This document shows, in pieces, positions 1 through 9,353 of a DNA stretch of 64,000 nucleotides. The DNA is from Chromobacterium vaccinii (GTDB lineage: Bacteria > Pseudomonadota > Gammaproteobacteria > Burkholderiales > Chromobacteriaceae). The stretch lies in contig NZ_JZJL01000024.1 of NCBI RefSeq assembly GCF_000971335.1, forward strand, positions 1-64,000, in the 5' to 3' direction. Position 1 is the stretch's first letter, and every line of letters begins with the position of its first letter. Position numbers and translations under genes: made by a program. The notes beneath the pieces were generated by a model. That model worked only from the letters and a program-made list of their open reading frames with translations, had not been told where the DNA came from and searched no databases.

Positions 1-1
1 C

Positions 2-22
2 GTTGCCAAGATCATCAAGTAA
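2..22 (+). CDS. tuf: Elongation factor Tu, C-terminal end (partial)
   Basis: Only the last six codons (VAKIIK) and a TAA stop are inside the window. This matches the usual EF-Tu ending, and tuf directly upstream of rpsJ is the standard order at the str/S10 junction. EF-Tu delivers aminoacyl-tRNA to the ribosome. The call rests on a very short fragment plus context. Confidence 0.8.
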   Translation, partial: VAKIIK

Positions 23-40
23 CGGAAGCGGAGATTTCTC

Positions 41-352
41 ATGTCTAGCCAAAAGATCCGCATCCGCCTGAAGGCGTTCGATTACAATCTGATCGATCGT
101 TCCGCTCAGGAAATCGTTGAAACCGCCAAGCGCACCGGTGCCGTTGTCAAAGGCCCGGTTCCGCTGCCGACCAAAATCGAGCGCTTCAACGTTCTGCGTT
201 CCCCGCACGTGAACAAGACTTCCCGCGACCAGCTGGAAATCCGCACTCACCTGCGTCTGATGGACATCGTAGACCCGACCGACAAGACTGTTGATGCTCT
301 GATGAAGCTCGACCTGCCGGCCGGTGTGGATGTGGAAATCAAGCTGCAGTAA
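41..352 (+). CDS. rpsJ: 30S ribosomal protein S10 (NusE)
   Basis: The 103-residue product has the full S10 length and the conserved segment around residues 36-60 ([20 protein letters not shown]) typical of the family. S10 is part of the 30S head and, as NusE, also joins NusB in transcription antitermination. The ATG follows a GGAG-like ribosome site 18 bases after the tuf stop, so it is probably co-transcribed with tuf. Unlike E. coli, it is separated from rplC by 158 bases containing a terminator and a likely promoter, so here it may belong transcriptionally to the tuf unit rather than heading the S10 operon. Confidence 0.98.
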   Translation: MSSQKIRIRLKAFDYNLIDRSAQEIVETAKRTGAVVKGPVPLPTKIERFNVLRSPHVNKTSRDQLEIRTHLRLMDIVDPTDKTVDALMKLDLPAGVDVEIKLQ

Positions 353-385
353 TCGCTTAAGTTCAAGGGTTTGCGAGCTAAGTGC

Positions 386-415
386 TTGCGATTCTTGAAT
401 TTTCTGTGATACATT
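386..415 (+). promoter_or_regulatory. Probable sigma70 promoter upstream of rplC
   Basis: TTGCGA (386-391) and TACATT (410-415) are spaced by 18 bases in the rpsJ-rplC gap. The same style of -10 (TACAAT) occurs before rpsM. Transcription would start at about 421, at or within the inverted repeat at 418-442, so that repeat would be incomplete or terminal in the new transcript. This is a motif match only. Confidence 0.45.
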
Positions 416-417
416 AC

Positions 418-454
418 CGGACTCGCCATTTTGGCGAGTCCGTTTTTGTTTTTT
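418..454 (+). terminator. Intrinsic terminator between rpsJ and rplC
   Basis: A perfect 10-bp stem (418-427 with 433-442) and a 5-base loop are followed by TTTTTGTTTTTT. This is a textbook Rho-independent terminator. It would end transcripts coming from tuf-rpsJ and places rplC under separate or attenuated control. Confidence 0.85.
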
Positions 455-510
455 ATGTCGTGTTTTTTATGCCGGTCAATCGCAATCGGCGCCTGAAAAA
501 GGAAATAAAC

Positions 511-1155
511 ATGAGTTTAGGTCTTGTCGGTCGCAAAGTCGGCATGACCCGCATTTTTGCCGAAGATGGCGCAACCATCCCGGTAACTGTGCTGGACATG
601 TCCTCCAACCGCGTCACGCAAATCAAAACCGCTGAAACCGACGGCTACACTGCCGTTCAGGTTACCTATGGCTCCAAGAAGGCCAATCGTGTCAACAAGG
701 CTACTGCCGGTCACTTCGCCAAAGCTGGCGTGGAAGCTGGTCTGGGTCTGGCTGAGTTCGCTCTGTCCGCCGACGCGCTGTCCAACTTCAAGCCGGGCGA
801 CGCTATCGCTGTCGAAATCTTCACCGTTGGTCAACTGGTTGATGTAACCGGCACCTCCAAGGGTAAGGGTTTCTCCGGCGTGATCAAGCGCCACAACTTC
901 TCTTCCAACCGTGCTTCGCACGGTAACTCGCGTTCGCACAATACGCCGGGTTCCATCGGTCAAGCTCAAGATCCGGGTCGCGTTTTCCCGGGTAAGCGCA
1001 TGGCTGGTCAATACGGCAACGTGAAGAGCACTGTTCAGTGCCTCGAGATCGTTCGTGTCGATGCCGAGCGTCAGCTGATCCTGGTCAAGGGCGCAGTCCC
1101 GGGTGCCAAGAACGGCGACGTCGTCGTGCGTCCTAGCGTGAAAGCGGGTGCGTGA
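511..1155 (+). CDS. rplC: 50S ribosomal protein L3
   Basis: A protein of 214 residues beginning [16 protein letters not shown], the normal L3 N-terminus. The frame is open from 382, but the ATG at 511 has a good AAGGAA site and matches the family start. The conserved loop HGNSRSH...[21 protein letters not shown] at about 133-165 reaches the peptidyl-transferase centre and contains the glutamine that PrmB methylates in E. coli. L3 is an early 23S rRNA assembly protein. Its TGA stop overlaps the rplD ATG, so the two genes are probably translationally coupled. Confidence 0.98.
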   Translation: MSLGLVGRKVGMTRIFAEDGATIPVTVLDMSSNRVTQIKTAETDGYTAVQVTYGSKKANRVNKATAGHFAKAGVEAGLGLAEFALSADALSNFKPGDAIAVEIFTVGQLVDVTGTSKGKGFSGVIKRHNFSSNRASHGNSRSHNTPGSIGQAQDPGRVFPGKRMAGQYGNVKSTVQCLEIVRVDAERQLILVKGAVPGAKNGDVVVRPSVKAGA

Positions 1156-1775
1156 TGGAATTGAATGTAATCAATACCCAAGGCAAGGCTGTTGGCAGCC
1201 TGCAAGTGTCCGACGCTCTGTTCGGCCGCGAATACAACGAAGCTCTGGTGCATCAGGTTGTGACCGCGTTCCTGGCGAACGCGCGCAGCGGCAACCGCGC
1301 CCAGCTGACTCGTGCTGAAGTGAAGCACTCGACCAAGAAGCCGTTCCGTCAGAAGGGCACTGGTAACGCTCGTGCCGGTATGACCTCTACCCCGAACCGT
1401 CGTGGTGGTGGCCGTGCCTTCCCGAACAAGCCGGACGAGAACTTCACTCAGAAGGTTAACCGCAAGATGTACCGTGCGGGCATCGCGACCATCCTGTCGC
1501 AGCTGGTGCGTGACGAACGCCTGATCGTGGTTGACGACCTGTCGGTTGCCAGCCCGAAGACCAAGGAATTCGTCGGCGCCGTTCAGCCGATGGGTCTGGA
1601 GCAGGCTCTGTTCATCACCAATGAACTGAGCGAAAACCTCTATCTCTCTTCGCGTAACCTGCCGAACATGCTGGTTATCGAAGCGGTTCAGGCTGACCCG
1701 TACAGCCTGCTGCGCTTCAAGAAGACCGTGATCACCCGCGACGCCGTGAAGCAACTGGAGGAGCAGTGGGCATGA
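1155..1775 (+). CDS. rplD: 50S ribosomal protein L4
   Basis: A protein of 206 residues. The exit-tunnel loop [15 protein letters not shown] lies near residues 58-75. I take the ATG at 1155, which overlaps the rplC stop, rather than the GTG one codon earlier. L4 binds 23S rRNA domain I; in E. coli it also represses its own operon through the S10 leader. Here the only comparable structured leader is the terminator region before rplC, which makes that site a candidate for L4-type feedback (inference). Confidence 0.98.
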   Translation: MELNVINTQGKAVGSLQVSDALFGREYNEALVHQVVTAFLANARSGNRAQLTRAEVKHSTKKPFRQKGTGNARAGMTSTPNRRGGGRAFPNKPDENFTQKVNRKMYRAGIATILSQLVRDERLIVVDDLSVASPKTKEFVGAVQPMGLEQALFITNELSENLYLSSRNLPNMLVIEAVQADPYSLLRFKKTVITRDAVKQLEEQWA

Positions 1776-2080
1776 ACCAAGAACGTCTGTTGCAAGTAAT
1801 CCTTGCGCCCATCGTTTCCGAGAAGAGCACCATGATCGCTGAGAAAAACCAGCAAGTGGCGTTCCGTGTTGCTACCAACGCAACCAAGCCGGAAATCAAG
1901 GCCGCCGTGGAAATGCTGTTCAACGTAAAAGTTGACGGCGTGTCCACTGTGAACGTCAAGGGCAAGGTTAAGCGTTTCGGCCGCAGCACGGGTCGTCGCA
2001 GTGACTGGAAAAAGGCCTATGTTAGCCTGGTCGAGGGTCAAGAACTTGACCTGACCGCTAGCCCGGCCGCGGCGGAGTAA
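1772..2080 (+). CDS. rplW: 50S ribosomal protein L23
   Basis: A protein of 102 residues starting [19 protein letters not shown], the usual L23 start. The ATG overlaps the rplD TGA by four bases (ATGA), and an in-frame GTG two codons upstream is less likely. L23 sits at the tunnel exit and docks trigger factor and SRP. The protein ends with a short alanine-rich tail. Confidence 0.97.
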   Translation: MNQERLLQVILAPIVSEKSTMIAEKNQQVAFRVATNATKPEIKAAVEMLFNVKVDGVSTVNVKGKVKRFGRSTGRRSDWKKAYVSLVEGQELDLTASPAAAE

Positions 2081-2091
2081 GGAGATAGAGC

Positions 2092-2925
2092 ATGCCTATC
2101 GTTAAGGTAAAACCGACTTCCGCGGGCCGCCGTGCCGTTGTCAAGGTGGTACACCCTGACCTGCACAAAGGTGCTCCGCACGCAGCCCTGGTTGAGAAGA
2201 AAAACTCGACCGGCGGCCGTAACAACAATGGCCACATCACTACGCGTCATCGTGGTGGCGGCCATAAGAAGCACTACCGTCTGATCGACTTCCGTCGCAA
2301 CAAGGATGGCATCCCGGCGAAAGTGGAACGCATCGAATACGATCCGAACCGCACCGCCCACATCGCCCTGTTGTGCTACGCCGATGGCGAACGCCGCTAC
2401 ATCGTCGCTCCGCGCGGCGTGAAAGTTGGCGCCGTGCTGCTGTCCGGCTCCGAGGCTCCGATCAAGGCCGGTAACGCTCTGCCGATCCGCAACATCCCGG
2501 TGGGTACCACTATCCACTGCGTGGAAATGCAACCCGGCAAGGGCGCTCAGATGGTTCGTTCCGCTGGCGCTTCTGCAATGCTGCTGGCTCGCGAAGGCGT
2601 GTACGCTCAACTGCGTCTGCGCTCTGGCGAGATCCGCCTGGTGCACGTCGATTGCCGTGCGACCGTTGGTGAAGTGGGTAACGAAGAGCACTCCCTGCGC
2701 AAGCTGGGTAAGGCTGGCGCTTCCCGTTGGCGCGGTGTTCGCCCGACCGTTCGCGGTACGGCGATGAACCCGATCGACCACCCGCACGGTGGTGGTGAAG
2801 GCCGCACTGGCGAAGGCCGCGTGCCGGTTAGCCCGTGGGGCACTCCGGCCAAGGGCTTCCGTACCCGTCGCAACAAGCGTACCGACAACATGATCGTACG
2901 CCGTCGCTATTCCACCAAAGGGTAA
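2092..2925 (+). CDS. rplB: 50S ribosomal protein L2
   Basis: A protein of 277 residues, full family length. The nearly invariant motif HPHGGGEGR is visible near residue 228; its histidine lies close to the peptidyl-transferase centre. L2 is needed for subunit association and peptide-bond formation. A GGAG site precedes the ATG by eight bases. It lies 11 bases after rplW in the same operon. Confidence 0.98.
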   Translation: MPIVKVKPTSAGRRAVVKVVHPDLHKGAPHAALVEKKNSTGGRNNNGHITTRHRGGGHKKHYRLIDFRRNKDGIPAKVERIEYDPNRTAHIALLCYADGERRYIVAPRGVKVGAVLLSGSEAPIKAGNALPIRNIPVGTTIHCVEMQPGKGAQMVRSAGASAMLLAREGVYAQLRLRSGEIRLVHVDCRATVGEVGNEEHSLRKLGKAGASRWRGVRPTVRGTAMNPIDHPHGGGEGRTGEGRVPVSPWGTPAKGFRTRRNKRTDNMIVRRRYSTKG

Positions 2926-2931
2926 TTGACA

Positions 2932-3210
2932 ATGGCACGTTCGCAGAAAAAAGGCCCGTTCGTTGACCTGCATCTCCTGAAGAAGGTAGATGCGGTACGG
3001 GCAACCAGCGACAAGCGTCCGATCAAGACCTGGTCGCGTCGTTCGACCATCCTGCCGGACTTTATTGGTCTGACCATCGCTGTGCACAACGGTCGCACTC
3101 ACGTTCCGGTTTATGTTTCTGAAAACATGGTCGGCCACAAACTGGGTGAATTCTCTCTGACTCGTACCTTCAAAGGCCATGCTGCCGACAAGAAGGCGAA
3201 GAAGAAGTAA
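2932..3210 (+). CDS. rpsS: 30S ribosomal protein S19
   Basis: A protein of 92 residues starting [12 protein letters not shown], the standard S19 N-terminus. A TTG two codons upstream keeps the frame open but is unlikely to be the start. Conserved [20 protein letters not shown] and a basic lysine-rich tail are present. S19 forms a complex with S13 in the 30S head and contacts the A-site tRNA region. Confidence 0.97.
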   Translation: MARSQKKGPFVDLHLLKKVDAVRATSDKRPIKTWSRRSTILPDFIGLTIAVHNGRTHVPVYVSENMVGHKLGEFSLTRTFKGHAADKKAKKK

Positions 3211-3219
3211 GGTGAAGCG

Positions 3220-3549
3220 ATGAGAGTATCTGCAAATCTGAAAAGTGTTCGCCTTTCGGCTCAAAAGTGCCGTCTGGTAGCCGATCTGGTCCGCGGTCAG
3301 TCCGTGGCCCAGGCGCTGAATATCCTGGCCTTCTCCCCGAAGAAGGGCGCGGTAATCATCAAGAAAGTGCTGGAATCTGCAATCGCTAACGCCGAGCACA
3401 ACGAAGGCGCTGACATCGACACCCTGCGTGTCACCAGCATCTTTGTTGACAAGGGCGCTAGTCTGAAGCGTTTCACTGCCCGTGCTAAGGGTCGTGGCAA
3501 TCGCATCGAAAAGCAGACCTGCCACATTTCCTTGACCGTTGGCAATTAA
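3220..3549 (+). CDS. rplV: 50S ribosomal protein L22
   Basis: A protein of 109 residues with the conserved core [15 protein letters not shown] near residue 14. The long beta-hairpin [13 protein letters not shown] near residues 86-98 lines the exit tunnel; changes in this loop give macrolide resistance in other bacteria. It ends 10 bases before rpsC. Confidence 0.97.
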   Translation: MRVSANLKSVRLSAQKCRLVADLVRGQSVAQALNILAFSPKKGAVIIKKVLESAIANAEHNEGADIDTLRVTSIFVDKGASLKRFTARAKGRGNRIEKQTCHISLTVGN

Positions 3550-3559
3550 GGGGTAAGAA

Positions 3560-4261
3560 ATGGGTCAGAAGATTCATCCGACGGGATTCCGTCTTGCCGT
3601 TAACAAAAACTGGTCTTCCAAGTGGTTCGCGTCTTCGCAGAACTTCCCGGAAATGCTGAAACAGGATATCGAAGTTCGCGCATTCCTGAAGAAGCGTCTG
3701 GGTCACGCTTCGGTTGGCCGCGTAACCATCGAGCGTCCGGCCAAGTCCGCCCGCATCACCATTCACAGCGCCCGTCCGGGCGTCGTGATCGGCAAGAAGG
3801 GCGAAGACATTGAAGTTCTGAAGCAAGAACTGCAGAAGCGCCTGGGCGTACCGGTCCATGTGAACATCGAAGAAGTTCGCAAGCCGGAACTGGACGCGCA
3901 AATCATCGCCGACGGCATCGCTTCCCAGCTGGAGAAGCGCGTGATGTTCCGTCGCGCCATGAAGCGCGCCATGCAAAACGCCATGCGTCTGGGTGCTGAA
4001 GGCATCAAGATCATGTCGTCCGGCCGTCTGAACGGCATCGACATCGCTCGTAGCGAATGGTACCGCGAAGGCCGCGTGCCGCTGCATACCCTGCGCGCCG
4101 ATGTGGACTACGCCACCTCCGAAGCCAAGACCACCTACGGCATCATCGGCATCAAGGTATGGGTGTACAAAGGCGAGCTGAAGCCGGGCCAAGTTGTGGC
4201 CGCGCCGGCAGCTCCCGAGAAGAAAATGAGAAAGGGTGCCCGCAATGCTGCAGCCAACTAG
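3560..4261 (+). CDS. rpsC: 30S ribosomal protein S3
   Basis: A protein of 233 residues starting [13 protein letters not shown] type-II KH RNA-binding domain is visible as [17 protein letters not shown] around residues 75-91. S3 lies at the mRNA entry channel and contributes to helicase activity. Its 3' end overlaps rplP by 17 bases, so the two are likely coupled in translation. Confidence 0.98.
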
Positions 4262-4661
4262 ACTCAAGTACCGTAAACAGCACAAAGGCCGTAACACCGG
4301 TATCGCCACTCGTGGCAACAAGGTGAGCTTTGGTGATTTCGGTCTGAAGGCTATTGGTCGTGGTCGTCTGACCGCGCGTCAGATCGAAGCTGCGCGTCGT
4401 GCGATGACCCGTCACATCAAGCGTGGCGGCCGCATCTGGATCCGTATCTTCCCGGACAAGCCGATCACCTCCAAGCCTGCCGAAGTCCGTATGGGCGGGG
4501 GCAAGGGCTCTCCGGAGTACTACGTGGCTGAAATTCAGCCTGGCAAGATGCTGTACGAAATGGATGGCGTATCCGAGGAACTCGCTCGCGAAGCTTTCCG
4601 TCTGGCCGCCGCCAAGCTGCCGATCGCCACTGTGTTCGTAACCAAACAGGTAGGTCAGTAA
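4245..4661 (+). CDS. rplP: 50S ribosomal protein L16
   Basis: A protein of 138 residues starting [16 protein letters not shown], the canonical start; a GTG three codons earlier is rejected. The conserved segment [21 protein letters not shown] is near residues 75-95. L16 organises the A-site region of the 50S subunit. The stop overlaps the rpmC ATG by one base (TAATG). Confidence 0.97.
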
Positions 4662-4849
4662 TGAAAGCGTCCGAACTGAAAGCCAAAACTGTTGACGAGC
4701 TGAAGGTGGAACTGCTGAGCCTGCTGAAGGCCCAGTTTGCGCTGCGCATGCAGCACGCTACTCAGCAACTCGCCAAGACCTCTGAACTGAAGAAAGTGCG
4801 TCGCGACATTGCTCGTGTGCGTACCGTTCTGAAAGAAAAGGCAGTTTAA
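4661..4849 (+). CDS. rpmC: 50S ribosomal protein L29
   Basis: A protein of 62 residues, mostly helical, with the L29 pattern [10 protein letters not shown] near the start and [15 protein letters not shown] near the end. L29 sits beside L23 at the tunnel exit. It shares one base with the rplP stop and lies one base from rpsQ. Confidence 0.96.
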   Translation: MKASELKAKTVDELKVELLSLLKAQFALRMQHATQQLAKTSELKKVRRDIARVRTVLKEKAV

Positions 4850-4850
4850 G

Positions 4851-5114
4851 ATGAGCGAAACCAAAGTAGTACGTACGCTGACCGGCGTTGTGGTCAGCGA
4901 CAAGATGGATAAGACTGTGACCGTTCTGGTCGAGCGCAAAGTAAAGCACCCGATCTACGGCAAGATTATCCGTCGCTCCAAGAAGTTCCACGCGCACGAC
5001 GAAAACAACGAGTTCAAGGCAGGCGATCTGGTGATCATCAGCGAGTCCCGCCCGCTCTCGAAGACCAAGTCGTGGGTGGTAACTGGCCTGGTTGAGAAAT
5101 CTCGTCAGGTATAA
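4851..5114 (+). CDS. rpsQ: 30S ribosomal protein S17
   Basis: A protein of 87 residues with the family core [18 protein letters not shown] and the signature [18 protein letters not shown] near residues 58-75. S17 is a primary 16S rRNA-binding protein with an OB fold. It is the last gene before a promoter-containing gap, so it closes the S10-type transcription unit. Confidence 0.97.
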   Translation: MSETKVVRTLTGVVVSDKMDKTVTVLVERKVKHPIYGKIIRRSKKFHAHDENNEFKAGDLVIISESRPLSKTKSWVVTGLVEKSRQV

Positions 5115-5117
5115 AGC

Positions 5118-5146
5118 TTGCAGAGGGCTGCGTCCCTCTGTATAAT
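5118..5146 (+). promoter_or_regulatory. Strong sigma70 promoter for rplN (spc operon)
   Basis: TTGCAG (5118-5123) and a consensus TATAAT (5141-5146) are separated by exactly 17 bases. The spacer is almost filled by a 7-bp inverted repeat (CAGAGGG 5121-5127, CCCTCTG 5134-5140). The start would be near 5153, giving a 5' leader of about 170 bases before rplN. Confidence 0.75.
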
Positions 5147-5152
5147 GGCCAT

Positions 5153-5236
5153 CTCCTACGCGCTAACTGCGTAGGAGTTCCGCCCTTACGGGGTCCAAAA
5201 CTGGCCGTTTGACACGCCACAGAATGTTCTGTGGCG
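5153..5236 (+). other. Two hairpins in the rplN leader
   Basis: Hairpin 1 has a perfect 9-bp stem (5153-5161 with 5169-5177) and a 7-base loop. Hairpin 2 is a 10-bp inverted repeat (5215-5224 with 5227-5236). Neither is followed by a long T tract, so they look like leader RNA structures or an mRNA 5' stabiliser rather than terminators. In E. coli S8 represses this operon inside rplE; a leader with this architecture is not one I recognise. Confidence 0.65.
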
Positions 5237-5323
5237 TTTCCGCTGTTCGAGTCTGGCGACACATGCCCAGGCTAACGGCAGTGGAAAGTGACGGATAAAG
5301 TTGGATTAGAAAGGTAATCTCAA

Positions 5324-5692
5324 ATGATCCAAATGCAGACCATGCTTGAGGTCGCTGACAACACTGGTGCACGTCATGTTCAGTGCATCAAAGTGCTGGG
5401 TGGCTCCAAGCGTCGCTATGCTAGCGTAGGTGACATCATCAAGGTGAGCATCAAGGATGCCGCTCCGCGTGGTCGCGTCAAAAAAGGCGACGTATACAAC
5501 GCGGTCGTGGTACGCACTGCCAAAGGCGTGCGTCGTCCCGACGGCTCTTTGATCAAGTTTGACAGCAACGCTGCTGTTCTGCTCAACAACAAGCTTGAGC
5601 CGATCGGCACACGCATCTTCGGACCCGTTACGCGCGAACTGCGTACCGAGCGTTTCATGAAGATCGTATCGCTGGCTCCTGAAGTGCTGTAA
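5324..5692 (+). CDS. rplN: 50S ribosomal protein L14
   Basis: A protein of 122 residues starting [17 protein letters not shown], the normal L14 start. It carries the signature [19 protein letters not shown] near residues 53-71. L14 forms an intersubunit bridge and is the docking site for the silencing factor RsfS. It is the first gene of the spc-type unit after a long leader. Confidence 0.98.
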   Translation: MIQMQTMLEVADNTGARHVQCIKVLGGSKRRYASVGDIIKVSIKDAAPRGRVKKGDVYNAVVVRTAKGVRRPDGSLIKFDSNAAVLLNNKLEPIGTRIFGPVTRELRTERFMKIVSLAPEVL

Positions 5693-5703
5693 GGAGAGGT
5701 CGC

Positions 5704-6018
5704 ATGCGCAAGATTCGCAAGGGTGATGAAGTCGTAGTAATCACCGGCAAAGACAAGGGTAAGCGCGGCACTGTCCTGCGTGTTCTGGAAACCAAGCTGG
5801 TTGTGGAAGGCGTGAATGTCGCCAAGAAACACCAGAAGCCGAACCCGGTACGTGGCGTAGCTGGCGGTATCGTCGAGAAGACCATGCCCATCGACGCTTC
5901 TAACGTCGCGATTTTCAATCCGGCAAGCCAAAAGGCTGACCGCGTAGGCTTCAAGGTTCTTGAAGACGGCCGTAAGGTGCGCGTGTTCAAGTCCAGCGGC
6001 GAAGTTATCGGCGCCTAA
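5704..6018 (+). CDS. rplX: 50S ribosomal protein L24
   Basis: A protein of 104 residues with an N-terminal KOW motif ([20 protein letters not shown], residues 5-24). L24 is one of the two assembly-initiating proteins of the 50S subunit. AAGGAGA lies just upstream, and rplE follows after nine bases. Confidence 0.97.
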   Translation: MRKIRKGDEVVVITGKDKGKRGTVLRVLETKLVVEGVNVAKKHQKPNPVRGVAGGIVEKTMPIDASNVAIFNPASQKADRVGFKVLEDGRKVRVFKSSGEVIGA

Positions 6019-6027
6019 GGAGCAAAC

Positions 6028-6567
6028 ATGGCACGTCTCTACGATTTCTACAAAGACAGCGTAGTGCCGGAACTGATGAAACAGTTCGGCTACAAGTCGA
6101 TCATGCAAGTTCCGCGTATCGAGAAGATCACCGTGAACATGGGCGTGGGTGAAGCCGTTGCCGATAAGAAGGTAATGGAATTCGCCGTGGGCGACATGGA
6201 AAAGATCGCCGGCCAGAAGCCGGTCGTCACCACCGCTCGCAAGTCCATCGCAGGCTTCAAGATTCGCGACGACTATCCGGTTGGTTGCAAGGTAACTCTG
6301 CGTCGCGAACGCATGTATGAGTTCCTGGACCGCCTGGTCACCATCGCGCTGCCGCGAGTTCGCGACTTCCGTGGTGTTTCCGCCAAGTCTTTCGACGGCC
6401 GCGGCAACTACAACATGGGCGTCAAAGAACAGATCATCTTCCCGGAAATCGAGTACGACAAGATCGATGCTCTGCGTGGTATGAACATCACTATCACTAC
6501 CTCGGCGAAGACTGACGAAGAGGCCCGCGCTCTGCTGGCCGCGTTCAAGTTCCCGTTCAAGGGTTAA
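6028..6567 (+). CDS. rplE: 50S ribosomal protein L5
   Basis: A protein of 179 residues, the bacterial L5 length. The conserved blocks [15 protein letters not shown] and [20 protein letters not shown] are visible. L5 binds 5S rRNA with L18 and contacts the P-site tRNA. In E. coli the S8 repression site overlaps the start of this gene; I did not find a clear copy of that structure here. Confidence 0.98.
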   Translation: MARLYDFYKDSVVPELMKQFGYKSIMQVPRIEKITVNMGVGEAVADKKVMEFAVGDMEKIAGQKPVVTTARKSIAGFKIRDDYPVGCKVTLRRERMYEFLDRLVTIALPRVRDFRGVSAKSFDGRGNYNMGVKEQIIFPEIEYDKIDALRGMNITITTSAKTDEEARALLAAFKFPFKG

Positions 6568-6571
6568 GCAC

Positions 6572-6877
6572 ATGGCACGACTTGCACTGATTAACCGTGA
6601 AGAGAAGCGCGTCAAGCTGGCTGAGAAGTTCTCCGCCAAGCGTGACGCCCTGATCGCCACCATCAACAACCAGAACCTCTCGGAAGAAGAGCGTTTCGCC
6701 GCCCGCCTGCAACTGCAGCAACTGCCGCGCAACGCTTCTCCGGTTCGCCAGCGTCGTCGCTGCGCCGTGACCGGTCGTCCGCGTGGTGTGTTCCGTAAAT
6801 TCGGTTTGGGTCGCAACAAGCTGCGTGAGATCGCCATGAAGGGTGAGATTCCGGGTGTTGTGAAGGCCAGCTGGTAA
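6572..6877 (+). CDS. rpsN: 30S ribosomal protein S14, long zinc-free type
   Basis: A protein of 101 residues, the long form without the CxxC-CxxC zinc knuckle found in short S14. The C-terminal region [26 protein letters not shown] is typical. S14 assembles late into the 30S head. It lies five bases after rplE. Confidence 0.97.
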   Translation: MARLALINREEKRVKLAEKFSAKRDALIATINNQNLSEEERFAARLQLQQLPRNASPVRQRRRCAVTGRPRGVFRKFGLGRNKLREIAMKGEIPGVVKASW

Positions 6878-6891
6878 TAGGAGACACATAA

Positions 6892-7287
6892 ATGAGCATG
6901 CACGATCCTATTTCCGATATGTTGACCCGCATCCGCAACGGCCAACAAGCTTCCAAAACCAAGGTTTCCATGCCTTGCTCGAAGCTGAAGGTTGCGCTGG
7001 CGCAGGTGCTGAAAGAAGAAGGCTACATCGAAGACTTCGCCGTCGCCGGCGAAGAGAAGAAGCCTGTTCTCGATATCCAGCTCAAGTACTACGCTGGCCG
7101 TCCGGTGATCGAGCGCATCGAGCGCGTATCCCGTCCTGGCCTGCGCGTGTACAAGGGCTCCACCGAAATCCCGAAGGTCATGAACGGCCTGGGCGTGGCG
7201 ATCCTGTCCACCTCCAGCGGCGTGATGACCGATCGCAAGGCGCGCGCTGCCGGTATCGGCGGCGAACTGCTCTGCGTCGTGGCGTAA
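6892..7287 (+). CDS. rpsH: 30S ribosomal protein S8
   Basis: A protein of 131 residues starting [18 protein letters not shown]. The C-terminal signature [23 protein letters not shown] is the family's 16S rRNA-binding region. S8 is a primary binder of the 16S central domain and in E. coli the repressor of this operon. Confidence 0.98.
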   Translation: MSMHDPISDMLTRIRNGQQASKTKVSMPCSKLKVALAQVLKEEGYIEDFAVAGEEKKPVLDIQLKYYAGRPVIERIERVSRPGLRVYKGSTEIPKVMNGLGVAILSTSSGVMTDRKARAAGIGGELLCVVA

Positions 7288-7296
7288 GGGGGTCAA

Positions 7297-7830
7297 ATGT
7301 CTCGCGTAGCTAAGAATCCGGTAGCCATTCCGGCCGGCGTCGAAGTCAAGTTCGGCGCAGCAGATGTGACTGTCAAGGGCGCCCTGGGCTCCCTGAGCAC
7401 CGCTCTGTGCAACGACGTGGAAGTCAAGCTGGACAACAACCAGCTGACTTTCGCCGCCAAGAACGACAGCAAGTTCGCACGTGCCATGTCCGGCACCCTG
7501 CGCGCCCTGTTGAACAATATGGTGAACGGCGTATCCAAGGGCTTCGAGAAGAAGCTGCAGCTGGTCGGCGTGGGCTACCGTGCCCAGGCCCAAGGCGATA
7601 CCCTGAACCTGTCTCTGGGTTTCTCGCACCCGGTGGCTCACAAGATGCCCGCTGGCGTCAAAGTTGAGACTCCGACTCAGACCGAGATCCTGGTCAAGGG
7701 CGCTGACAAGCAGCTCGTGGGCCAGGTCGCAGCCGAGATTCGCGCTTACCGTTCGCCGGAGCCTTACAAGGGCAAGGGCGTGCGTTATGCCGACGAGGTT
7801 GTGGTTCTGAAAGAAACCAAGAAGAAGTAA
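7297..7830 (+). CDS. rplF: 50S ribosomal protein L6
   Basis: A protein of 177 residues with two tandem L6 folds. The C-terminal signature [16 protein letters not shown], near residues 152-167, is diagnostic. L6 lies near the sarcin-ricin loop, where GTPase factors bind. A GGGG site precedes the start. Confidence 0.97.
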   Translation: MSRVAKNPVAIPAGVEVKFGAADVTVKGALGSLSTALCNDVEVKLDNNQLTFAAKNDSKFARAMSGTLRALLNNMVNGVSKGFEKKLQLVGVGYRAQAQGDTLNLSLGFSHPVAHKMPAGVKVETPTQTEILVKGADKQLVGQVAAEIRAYRSPEPYKGKGVRYADEVVVLKETKKK

Positions 7831-7843
7831 CTGAGGCACTGAC

Positions 7844-8197
7844 ATGGACAAGAAACAGACTCGACTCCGCCGCGCACGTAAAACCCGTGCACGGATCGCG
7901 GAGCTCAAGATGGTGCGTCTCTCTGTACACCGCACCAATAGCCACATTTACGCCCAGATCATTGACGAGACCGGCAACAAGGTACTGGCCAGCGCTTCCT
8001 CGCTGGAAGCCGATGTTCGCTCCGCAATGGCCAATGGTGGCAACGTGGCAGCTGCAGCCGTGATCGGCCAGCGCATTGCCGAAAAGGCAAAAGCCGCTGG
8101 CATCGAGCAAGTTGCTTTCGATCGTTCCGGTTTCAAATACCACGGTCGCATGAAGGCACTGGCTGACGCCGCTCGCGAACACGGCCTCGTATTCTAA
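7844..8197 (+). CDS. rplR: 50S ribosomal protein L18
   Basis: A protein of 117 residues with an arginine-rich N-terminus ([12 protein letters not shown]), followed by the L18 core [17 protein letters not shown]. The protein ends HGLVF, close to the family's usual GLEF. L18 binds 5S rRNA and brings it to the 50S subunit with L5. Confidence 0.97.
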   Translation: MDKKQTRLRRARKTRARIAELKMVRLSVHRTNSHIYAQIIDETGNKVLASASSLEADVRSAMANGGNVAAAAVIGQRIAEKAKAAGIEQVAFDRSGFKYHGRMKALADAAREHGLVF

Positions 8198-8210
8198 TTC
8201 GGAGTAAAGA

Positions 8211-8729
8211 ATGGCTAAGCACGAAATGGAAGATCGCGGCGACGGTCTGGTCGAGAAAATGATCAGCGTCAACCGCGTCACCAAAGTGGTTAAGGGCGGC
8301 CGTATCATGGCTTTCTCCGCCCTGACCGTGGTTGGTGATGGCGACGGCGGTATCGGCATGGGTAAGGGCCGTTCCAAGGAAGTTCCGGTCGCCGTACAAA
8401 AGGCGATGGAACAAGCCCGCCACAACATGGTGAAGATCAAGCTGTACAACGGTACCGTGAAGCACACCGTTGAAGGCCGTCACGGCGCGACTCGCGTCCT
8501 GATCCAGCCGGCAAAGGATGGTACTGGCGTTAAGGCCGGTGGTCCGATGCGCGCGATCTTCGACGCAATGGGTATTCACAATGTTTCGGCCAAGATCCAT
8601 GGCTCCACGAACCCGTACAACGTGGTGCGTGCGACTCTGGACGGTCTGAGCAAGATCAATACCCCGGCTCAAATCGCCGCCAAGCGTGGCCTGAGCATCG
8701 AGGACATCCTGGGGGTGGGTCATGAGTAA
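8211..8729 (+). CDS. rpsE: 30S ribosomal protein S5
   Basis: A protein of 172 residues with the S5 double-stranded-RNA-binding fold: [25 protein letters not shown] near residues 21-45. The [16 protein letters not shown] loop, linked to translational accuracy, follows. Its last eight bases overlap rpmD. Confidence 0.98.
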   Translation: MAKHEMEDRGDGLVEKMISVNRVTKVVKGGRIMAFSALTVVGDGDGGIGMGKGRSKEVPVAVQKAMEQARHNMVKIKLYNGTVKHTVEGRHGATRVLIQPAKDGTGVKAGGPMRAIFDAMGIHNVSAKIHGSTNPYNVVRATLDGLSKINTPAQIAAKRGLSIEDILGVGHE

Positions 8730-8907
8730 CGCCAAGACTGTCAAGGTCACTCTGGTAAAGAGCCTGATCGGTCGCCTGGAGTCTCACAAGGCTTGCGCCC
8801 GCGGTCTCGGTCTGAAGAAGATTCGTCAGACTGTTGAAGTGCTCGATACCCCTGAAAACCGTGGCATGATCAACAAGATCAGCTACCTGCTCAAATTCGA
8901 GGGCTAA
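8722..8907 (+). CDS. rpmD: 50S ribosomal protein L30
   Basis: A protein of 61 residues with the L30 pattern [26 protein letters not shown]. It overlaps the rpsE end by eight bases, indicating coupled translation. It is a small peripheral 50S protein, absent from some lineages but kept here. Confidence 0.96.
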   Translation: MSNAKTVKVTLVKSLIGRLESHKACARGLGLKKIRQTVEVLDTPENRGMINKISYLLKFEG

Positions 8908-8910
8908 GAG

Positions 8911-9342
8911 ATGCTGCTGAACACCGTACAACCGGGCGTCGGCGCCAAGCATGCCAAGCGCCGTGTAGGCCGTGGCATCGGTTCCGGCCTGGGCAAGACT
9001 TGCGGCCGCGGCCACAAGGGTCAGAAGAGCCGTGCCGGTGGTTTCCACAAGGTAGGCTTCGAAGGCGGCCAAATGCCGCTGCAACGTCGTCTGCCGAAGC
9101 GCGGCTTCAAGTCTCTGACAGCTCGCTTCGTATGCGAAGTTCGCCTGTCCGAACTGAACCTGCTGCCGGTCGATGAAATCGATCTGCTGGCTCTCAAGCA
9201 AGCCGGTCTGGTGGCTGCCCAGGCACTCGTTGCCAAAGTAGTCCTGTCCGGCAAGGTTGAGCGCGCGGTCAAACTGCGTGGTATCAGCGTTACCGCTGGC
9301 GCCCGCGCTGCCATCGAGGCTGCCGGCGGCAGCATTGAATAA
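8911..9342 (+). CDS. rplO: 50S ribosomal protein L15
   Basis: A protein of 143 residues. The glycine- and arginine-rich N-terminus ([22 protein letters not shown]) is the extended tail that threads through 23S rRNA. A globular part ends with [23 protein letters not shown]15 is a late 50S assembly protein. It is followed after 11 bases by secY, as in most bacteria. Confidence 0.97.
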   Translation: MLLNTVQPGVGAKHAKRRVGRGIGSGLGKTCGRGHKGQKSRAGGFHKVGFEGGQMPLQRRLPKRGFKSLTARFVCEVRLSELNLLPVDEIDLLALKQAGLVAAQALVAKVVLSGKVERAVKLRGISVTAGARAAIEAAGGSIE

Positions 9343-9353
9343 GGCATAAATTT

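Noticed and set aside
5416..7947. 843-codon open frame on the minus strand across rplN-rplR
   Set aside because: It is antisense to highly conserved ribosomal genes; strong codon bias removes stops in this frame and the translated sequence has no domain.
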